Positions 50,501 to 59,500 of a stretch of 64,000 nt of DNA are shown here, one piece after another. Made by a program: the position numbers and the translations under genes. Position 1 is the first letter of the stretch. Each line of letters starts with the position of its first letter. Origin of the DNA: Valencia hispanica (lineage: Eukaryota; Chordata; Actinopteri; Cyprinodontiformes; Valenciidae); NCBI GenBank assembly GCA_963556495.2, contig OY747723.1, positions 15,573,501-15,637,500 on the forward strand, read 5' to 3'. The notes under the pieces are model-generated. The model was not told where the DNA came from and did not search any database. It saw only the letters and a list, made by a program, of their open reading frames with translations.

Positions 50501-53500
50501 GGTTCGGACCTGGTGCGTGCCTGGCCGGGCCTGGGGGGGCCGGTATCTTCCTTTGGTTGGTTGGGGCACCTCTTTTAGAGGTGCCAGGTTTGGGACTGTT
50601 GGGTGGTGCCTGCTCGATGGCTCGGCGGGATGCGGATCCGGCGTCTCTGCTCGTTTGATCACCTGTTCTGTGCGCACCGTACGTGGCCGGTTCATTGGCG
50701 GGTTGGACCGGCCCTGGCCCTCGTTGGATGCCTGGTCTCAGCGCCCTGCCTTGCGCGGGATCGGGACCCTGGAGCTGGTACAACTTGGTGTCCGGATGCT
50801 GGCTGAGCCGAGCCTGGGGATGCTGTCCGTCCCCTGCGGCTATCGGTGGGGCGCTGGGATGTTGGCGGTGGGGATTGGCCTAGGGTGGGGGCGGCGCGTG
50901 GTGGCCGGCCGCGGCCCCTGCAGTGCCGGGGCCCCTCGTCTGCCGGTCCCTTGTCGGGTCCCTGCTGGGGGGTGGGGTGCCCCTGGGCCCTGGCTCTCCC
51001 GGTCCATTGACTGGCCCGCCCTGGCGCGGCCGGTTAGCCGGCGGGGCCCGTGGGCTCGTCACTGCTGCCCCCCCGGGCCCCTGCATAGTGGCCGCTGGAT
51101 GTTCCCCTGGGGTTCTCCTTTGCTCCACTCTTGGGGGACGCGGTCGGCCCCACCCGGGTCCACCTGGGGCTCTGGGGGTCCTTTGGACGTCTTTGCTCCG
51201 ATCTCCTTCATGTCTGCATCGATTCCTGGGAGACGGATTGATGCCTGCTCACACCAGCTATCGAACACTCTTATGGAGAAACCTTATATGCACCAGCATG
51301 CTAACACACACACATAGATGTGGGGTCTCTGGTGTTTAAGGATATATTCTTGGGCTGAGGTTATCATTACTAGAGCTTGATTAATCGGTACAATGAGTTT
51401 TTCTGTGACATTGTTGTTGTATTTTTATATCTATTTTTGTGTGATGTGGTTGTGTAATTCTTAGTTCACAATGTTTGGTTTGTTTTGTCGATGTTCCTTT
51501 TTCGTGTTTTGTTTTGTTTTTTCCGTCTCTCTGCCGTCCTGTGGGTATGGAGGCAGACTTCAATGTCTTCCTATGTTTTCTTTGTTCCCCTTCCTTTCTT
51601 GTATTTTCAACTCACCCTCTCTCTTGACTTTTTGTTTCCTACCTCTCTTCTTCATCTTCCTTCTTTCTTCTCCATAATTTTCCGTCTCCGTGTCCATAAC
51701 ATCAGGAAATAAAAACCCCAACAATTCATAATAAAGATTTTTCACACATATATCAAGTGGAGTACTACAGCAAAAGCTGTACTGCTCCGCTTGTGAAAGT
51801 AAATCTGTTGGGCTTCTACTTGGTACTCAGACACCAATTCTGAGCTCCACACTGCCAAACAGGGCATGTAAAAAAAAAAAAGAAAAGTGATTAAGATTTC
51901 TCCAGATCTAGGAAATACATGAATCAAATTGCATATTTTTCCAGAGCGTGTAGGAACCCTGGCAATGGCAACTGTTAGACTTACGGAACATGGTGTTAAA
52001 CTGCTGTGGGTTGAGGTTCCACTTTCCCCACGGCGTCTTGTGACCCTTGGACTGGGCGTAGTGGGCGTGGTTGAACTCTGGCTCCGTACCAAAGGAATCC
52101 AGCACGCGTAGCATGCACCTGTGGTGCAAAAAATAAAAAATAAAAAGGTTTAAAAAAAATTCCAAGAGTTAAATATAAACTGCTTGCAGGGACTTTGGTA
52201 CCAATCAAACACAGTTAATAGCTACTTCTTAACCAGCGGCATCCAGAGGCCTCCATTTTACGAGATCATTGCCTTTTAGTTACTGGTTAGGGATCATGAT
52301 GGTCTGCAGCTGCAAGGTTTGTGGAAATAGGTAAATTCAAGAAACTAAGTGTAGGACAATGCAAGTTCACAAATTCAAACGTTTTGAATGGAATATCTAT
52401 TTGAGAAAATATCAATTTACTTCAAGCACTTCTGTTTTCCCAAATCAAAGAAAACAAACACAGCCACCATAACAGTAAAAACATTTAAACAATGCGTTTC
52501 AAATGAACATTTAGGAACAAGTCAATTTAATTTCCCCCCCCAAAAAACGTCATGCAACAAAAATGAGCCTTTAACATCAGATTCAGATGGTGCAGGCCAG
52601 TGATGAGAACACTGCTGAGAGCATCATGGCAAACTCAAAGGTCACAGAATGAAATTAAGTGGACCATATCCAGGGGAGGGGAAACTTAAACTGGTTGCTG
52701 ACCTTTAATTTCATCCTCTATGTTTTCAAACTCATTCAATGTTATTCACTCCTGCTTTCTAGATGATAATTTGATTGAATTTTGTCTGCTCTGATTTGTG
52801 TTAAGAACCAACACATGTATGCATTTCCTCCGCAGAGGAACATTCTATGTAGGTAAAGGAAAAAACTAAAGATACACGTTGGTAGCATTACATATGTGCA
52901 ACTTCAGCAAAAACTGGAAAATATTTTGTTTTTCAGTGATAGTCCGCCCACTCTGATGCCTCACATCTGGCTGTGTGAACTGTGGGAAGGCCCTAGGAGA
53001 GAAAGGCGCTGGGAAACAGATCTACCAGGAGAAAACTTTCTGCTGAAAGTAGAACACAAACAGCAAGCCCACATGCTATCTCCAGTCACTCCAGAGACAA
53101 ACAACCCTCATCTGTCCCTGGTAGGGAGACCTTGAACAGATGGGGATGAGCCATAATTGGGATGTAACCGTGGCTTAGTGCAGATTCCAGAGTTGGGGGG
53201 CCATCCTGATGGGGTGTTTTAAAGCCACCAAGTACATGGTGACACTTGATGATCTAACTAAACTTAGCCTGAAAGGTGATGTTTTTAAACATGACACTAA
53301 CGTAGTAATCCATCTATACTGATCCCTGATGAATTATGAGCAACATGAACTATTGGACACACAAGACTTCCTTGTTTCCACAATGGAAACATGATCCAAT
53401 GTCATCACATGGGAACAGTTTGGATTTCAAACAATGTTCATTGTTTATCTAAAACCCCCCAGCTTTTATTAATCAGTGAATCAAATCTAAATACTTGGTT

Positions 53501-56500
53501 ATTTCTGAATCACATTGCCTCATGAGCAAAGTATTTGGCTGTTATAGAAAGGAGGAAGTACAGGAACAATGCAGTTTCCCAATACAGGCATTTCTACATG
53601 GGACGTCAGCTGCTATGGATGCTGTATTTACTGCTAATGAAAGACAACACCAGGTTCTTGAATGCATCTTTAAATTGTACGGGCAACAGTAAATATTTCA
53701 CATCGTATTGTCATACGCATCAGTTGGAAATATGCACATTTAGCCAGTTTTACAGAGCTGATGTTGGAGAGGTTCTGCAGATGTAAGCTGGATTTCATCT
53801 GCTTCATTTTTGCATACTGAGCAATCACAATGCAAACATTTCCTGCAGCCATGTTTTTGCAAAAGGGAGTTTCAATTTCCAAGGAAATGACAGAGATAAA
53901 AATCTGTAAATGAAAAACAACAAATGGCTCTTTGGAAAAAACTACATCAGGGTAGAGTTAATCAGAATGGAAGCAGAGAGGACAGACGAATGATATAGAG
54001 ATGAATGGACAGATGAACGGATGAAAGAAAGGATCAAAGGAAGATTCGCAAAAAGAATTGATGGATGAATCGGTCAAAGAATGGAGGAATGACAGTATAG
54101 CTGGATAAAAGGATAGCTGGATGGATGGACAAAAAATTATAAAAAAGCTAGGTCAGATAGATGAACAAAAAGATCCATATAAAAAAAGATTGATGAACGA
54201 AAGGATAGGTATGAAAAAGGATGGATCGATAGATGAACGACAGAACAAATAAAAAATGGACAGATGGATGGATATAAAACAGGATGGACGGATGGATGTA
54301 GGAAAGGATAGCTATACGAAAGTATGGGTGGATGGATGGAAAAATAGATATTAAAAAGGATGGACAGATTGAATGGTTAAACGAAAGTATGGGTGGATGG
54401 ATGGAAAAATAGATATTATAAAAGATGGACAGATTGAATGGTTAAACGAAAGTATGGGTGGATGGATAGAAAAATGGATGGATAAACGAAAGGATGGATG
54501 GATGGATGGATGGATGGATAAACGAAAGTATGGATGGATGGATGGATGGATAAACGAAAGGATGGATGGATGGATGGATGGATGGATAAACAAAAGGATG
54601 GATGGATGGATGGATGGATGGATAAACAAAAGGATGGATGGATGGATGGATGGATGGATAAACAAAAGGATGGATGGATGGATGGATGGATAAACAAAAG
54701 GATGGATGGATGGATGGATGGATGGATAAACAAAAGGATGGATGGATGAAAGGATGGATGGTCTTTAGGCCAAGGAATCAAGTTTGGAAATGCACGCATT
54801 TATATAATTTAGATTAGATGCACATACGGAACCTGGATAAAAGAGGGCACTAATCAGAGGCAAAATTCTTCTTTACAAAATAGGTTCTTAGAAATAAAAA
54901 GCTCCTTTTTCATCTTTAATATGGTACTTTGGTAATGTATCACTGCAAGCTAAAGAAAGCTGTGATTTGTAAATAGATTTAAAGGGAAAGTAATTCACTT
55001 TTAACTGAAGTCTCAGTAGAAGAGCTATGGAGGGAAACTTGGTTTTCACTTTGTGATAAAAGAATAAGACAATATCTCCAATAGCTCTTCACTTCCTTCA
55101 TAAAAGCACATAAAAAGCTTAATGTGGCATTAAGTGCTTGGATATAAATGTGCAACAACAGAACAGAAAATAATGCAGAAAAACACTAATTGGACCTCCC
55201 ATTAAGCCTGAGGCAAAATCAATTTCCTTTGGGCACAGAGCTACCAGATGGAGTTGAAGGTGTTACGTTCACAGGGAAACAAAAGCTGGTGACAAGCTAA
55301 GAGGAACCAACGGGGCCATTAGTGCCCCCGGGCTTATTGTTGCCCCTCTTTTCCTGTCAGGAGGAGCTGGCGGGAGCTTTTTCAAAACAAACCAGGACGA
55401 CCTAATCTACAGTCCTCAATGGAGCACTTTAAGAGAGAATAGACACAGCCTGTTACAGTAGCGTACACAAAAGGTAGACCTTGGGCCTTTTGGGACTATG
55501 CAGTAATACATGAGTAGAAAATAGACCGATTGTAAAAAGTGGACAACTCAGACAAACTTGCTCCCTGCAACATGTGCCTATATGACTGCAATGGTTAAAC
55601 CACAGATGGACTGAGCAAATGCAAAAGTATTTGCACCCTTTCAACATTTTCACGTTACATTTGCACAAAAAACATCACTGTTTATTTGGAAGACCAGCAC
55701 AAAGCAGGGGACAAATGTTAAGTGAAAGAAAAAAAAAAATAGCATTCAACATCTTGACAACCCTAAAAAAAATTACAAAAAGATTCCCTTGGTAGCTCTG
55801 GAGGAGCTGTAGAGATCCACAGCTCAGGTAGGATAATCTATTGACAGGTACTACATGAAATTATCTAAAGGTGGTTAACTCTATACAATATGACATTTAA
55901 CAAGGTTTAAGGGGTGGGAAGACTTTTGCAAGGCACTGTATATAAATCAAAATCAGAGAAGTCACTGTCTTATTTTACGAAAGAACGAAGGTCAAAGGCA
56001 ATACAAGTAAAACACTTACTGGTAGTGGACCCAAGAAGGCCCAAGGGTCTTCTTAAACTGGGTGAGGCCCACGATGTCAATGTATATGAGCTCCACAATC
56101 TTATCCCCCTGGGTGGGGCAGCTAGACTTGTTCCCCATCACCTTACGCATGATCCTGTGGAGTAACGACTGCAGTGAACAAACGAACATTTGACTAAACT
56201 TCCTATAAAAAGGAAAATAAAATAAAGTCAGACCCTAGAAGGCTCTAGAGTAATGGAACACATGCAAACTAAGACTTACAGAGAAAAAAAACTGAGCATA
56301 GAATTCACCTACCAGTGGGTTATAACATTTATATCAACTTTCCCCTGAATAATAGTAAACCTTTAATAAAACATCTGTGCTTTCAGAAGAAAAGGGCTGC
56401 CTTAAGCAGAAATGGTACAGTATGGCAGCTAAATCACAGCACTGCATCAGACTATGTTAGGTTCAAACTAAAAACCCAAATGTGTTGAATTACTGACTCT

Positions 56501-59500
56501 TTGAGTTCAGCCAGTGATGCCGAGATGCGAACATCATGACCCAGGAGATACAGCGTGGTTATGAGATCGCTCCACTGGACCAACTCCCCCAAAGGGCCGC
56601 CGCTGAAGGCGTTTTCTGCTATCTTGAAGCCCGACTCCTTGGTGAGCAGGCCCAAGTGAACCAGGATCTGAAAGAGAAGCAAAGCAGGAGATTACATTCC
56701 TGAAACGGAGGATTTTCATGTGGATTACAGGAAACCAAGCAGAACAAAGTAAAACCAAGATTTGAAACAGTTATGGCTTCCAAAACACTAAACATGTCAT
56801 CTCTTTCCGATAATTTGAATTCCTTTAAATGAGCTGCTACAGTACATACAAACCTCAAACCTCATATTGTTCAATTCTCTTCTTAAGTGACCAATGTTCA
56901 GTTTCCACAGCCAGGCTCTGCCCCCGAGCACACTGATCAGGGATTAATATATGCAGATTAATATCCAAAAGAGATTAGCAGCTCAAATAAAGAACTGGCT
57001 TAAAAAGCATCATGAGAGAAGGCTCGGCTGATTCAACTGAGAGACTGAGAACAAGAAGAGAGTTGTAAGGTCCTAAAACAAGTAGGAAGATGAAAATAGA
57101 GTATGTTTAATCTATAACCCCCTGCAAAGAAAGGGATTCTGCTTTGCATCAGCACCACCGTATCATTGATTTATGATGCAAATTCATCATAAGGCCTGAG
57201 GAAACTGTGAATTACATAATGCAGAGATAGGGGGAGCAGCCGGCACCTCGGGACAATGGAATATCCATGTCATTCTGCTCCCACCACTGGTTCTTCCTCA
57301 AGCTAAAGTAGGACAGTCTGGAAGAGTGAAGAAGTGCTTGGCTTTGTGTTTGCGTCCTCTCTGGAGACCAGACACCATTGGATGGTTGCATAACTGCTGG
57401 GAAAATCTCCAGCTTCACACAGTTTTTGAAATTTGCTGATTGTATAAAATGAATCCTGAGAGCCGTTCAACTTGGGGGGAGGATTTTCTTATTTTTATTG
57501 TGAAGTGTGCCATGCATCAGGCTCACCTTCTTCTTCCGCCGCTTGGTCAGGTTCTGCTTGGCGGCCAGTGAGCGGATGGCGCTGACCCACGGCTCAGCCA
57601 TCCGTTTGATTCTCATCATCATCCAGCGAAACTCCTCCCGTTGTGACATGGAGTGGTAAAGCCCCCCAAAACTGGTCCGGATCTCAGCCTGCACACACAG
57701 TTTACACCACTCTGAAAAGCAGCTTTAAACCCAGATCAGAACTGCAATGGGATTTCCAAACTCTCTAAAGAAAAAAAAAAAAAGCAGGAGCAGAGATGCA
57801 GATTTTTGGAGAATGAACGACAATTTGTGATGTTACAACCAAAATCTTAAGGATTTTATGTGATGGACCAACATAAAGTGATGTGCAATTCTGAGGTGGA
57901 AGGATAACAATACTTCATTTTGAACATCTAGAGTCTGGGGTTGGGATTATGCTAACAATAATGGGGTAAAAATTCAGTCAGGTAGGGTGGGAAGTCTCTG
58001 AGCAGCAACTTTCAAGTCTTGCCACAGATCCTGCTCAATTAAATATGGGTCTGGACTTGCACTAAACCAGTTTCTCTTCTCCATGCAGAAAAACCTCCCA
58101 CAGCATGATGCTGCCACCATAATCACGTTTCACAATTGGACCGTGTGCTCAGGGTAATACATGGTGTTAGATTTGTCTCTATAAGTACAAAGCTGCTAAG
58201 AGGGCACAATAATTTGAGGTCATTTTCTTTTGATTCAACAGAAAAATTATTTTATAATGTATATTAAGAAGAAAAAGTAAACAGGCACCTATTTGTGTTG
58301 GTCTTTAACAAATAAATCCTAATGAAACATTTGTTTTAGATTGCAGAGGGACAAAATATGAAAAAGGTCTAGGCGTATTAAGACTTTTCAAGACAACGTA
58401 CAGAGGATGCGTGTGTTGTATCAATCATATACAGACTCTTTCCAAAAAATTTGAATATCATGGAAAAGTTAACTAATTTCCATAATTGCATTCAAAACGT
58501 TAAACTTCCATAGATTATAGGCCCACAACTTAAACCATTTTTAGTATTTACTTTATTTTTACACAATTTCGGCTTCCAGCTCATAAACCCATGAAAACAA
58601 GAATTCAACAATGTAGAATACTGTGACGAAATCACCATTTACTTCTCAGTTTTTGCAGAAAAAAAGAAATTATGATCCCACCAAATCAATCAAAATATGG
58701 TACTTTCAAAACGATATGTCAATCTTCAATACTTGGTAGGGAATCCCTTTGCCTTAATCACTGCCTTGATGCCCCGTGGCATTGAGGCAATCAGCCTGTG
58801 GCATTGCCTGGGAGTTATGGAAGCCCAGATTTCCTTGATGCTTGCTGTCAGCTCTTCTTTGTTTTTGGGTCTGGTGCCGCTCATTTTCCTCTTGATAGGA
58901 CCCCATAGATTCTCAATGGGGTTTAGGTCCGGCAAGTTGGCTGGCCAGTCAAGCACTGTGATGGCATGGGCATCAAACCAGGTTTTGGTGCTTCTGGTGA
59001 TATGGGCAGGGCCAGGTCCTGCTGGAAGATAAAATCTGCATCTCAATACAGATCCTCAGAAGAAGGAATCATGAAGTCCTCTAAAGCAGTGGTCCCCAAC
59101 CTTTTTTTCCCACAGACCGCTGTGATGGATAATGCATAACAGAGGGTATAAAAACGGGGTATTTTAAAATTTATAACAATAGACGTAAATCCAATGTGTA
59201 TTTCCAGCTTTATTAACCGCGTCCTCCTAAGATCGAGCAGACAACATAACACGAGAAAAATACACTCAGCCCCTTAAAGCTCTCTGGTCACCATGCTCAC
59301 CACAACGCTGAATCAGTGAGAGCCTTGAGACTTTTCCCCTTTTCAAAGAAACGATCGAGAGACATTTGTTTTCGGTCCATCTTGCTGGCTTGTGGGATTA
59401 ATTTTAGCGGTAAGCATCACGTGACCAATACAAGCCTCTTGACCTGTCAAGACTGTGGGGGATATCCTGTCATTTTTTCAAAATAAAAGCGGTCACACTC

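Larger units (their letters stand above)
43540..51740 (+). mobile_element. L1-type LINE, near full length, antisense in an MGAT5 intron
   Basis: The order is 5' region, ORF1 remnant (43770-44543), spacer, ORF2 remnant (44944-48444), a long G-rich 3' region, then a T/C-rich tail with AATAAA at 51730-51735. There is no poly(A) tract and I could not find a target-site duplication, so the exact ends are approximate. At about 8.2 kb it is longer than a mammalian L1, mainly because of the 3' region. It occupies over 60 percent of a 13.2-kb intron and is transcribed opposite to MGAT5. Confidence 0.85.

Noticed and set aside
50388..51317. 309-codon open frame, the longest in the window
   Set aside because: It lies in the G-rich L1 3' region, where several frames on both strands are open at once. 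The translation is low-complexity in character (Gly, Pro, Arg, Trp, Leu) with no family signature and no splice context.
54480..54762. CRISPR-like array of repeats and spacers
   Set aside because: Units are nearly identical GGAT runs with no unique spacers, in a vertebrate intron.
54351..54799. Periodic peptides such as MDGWMDGW and IHPSIHPS on opposite strands
   Set aside because: They are translations of the GGAT tandem repeat; unit lengths of 32 and 36 bp do not preserve a frame, and no gene context exists.
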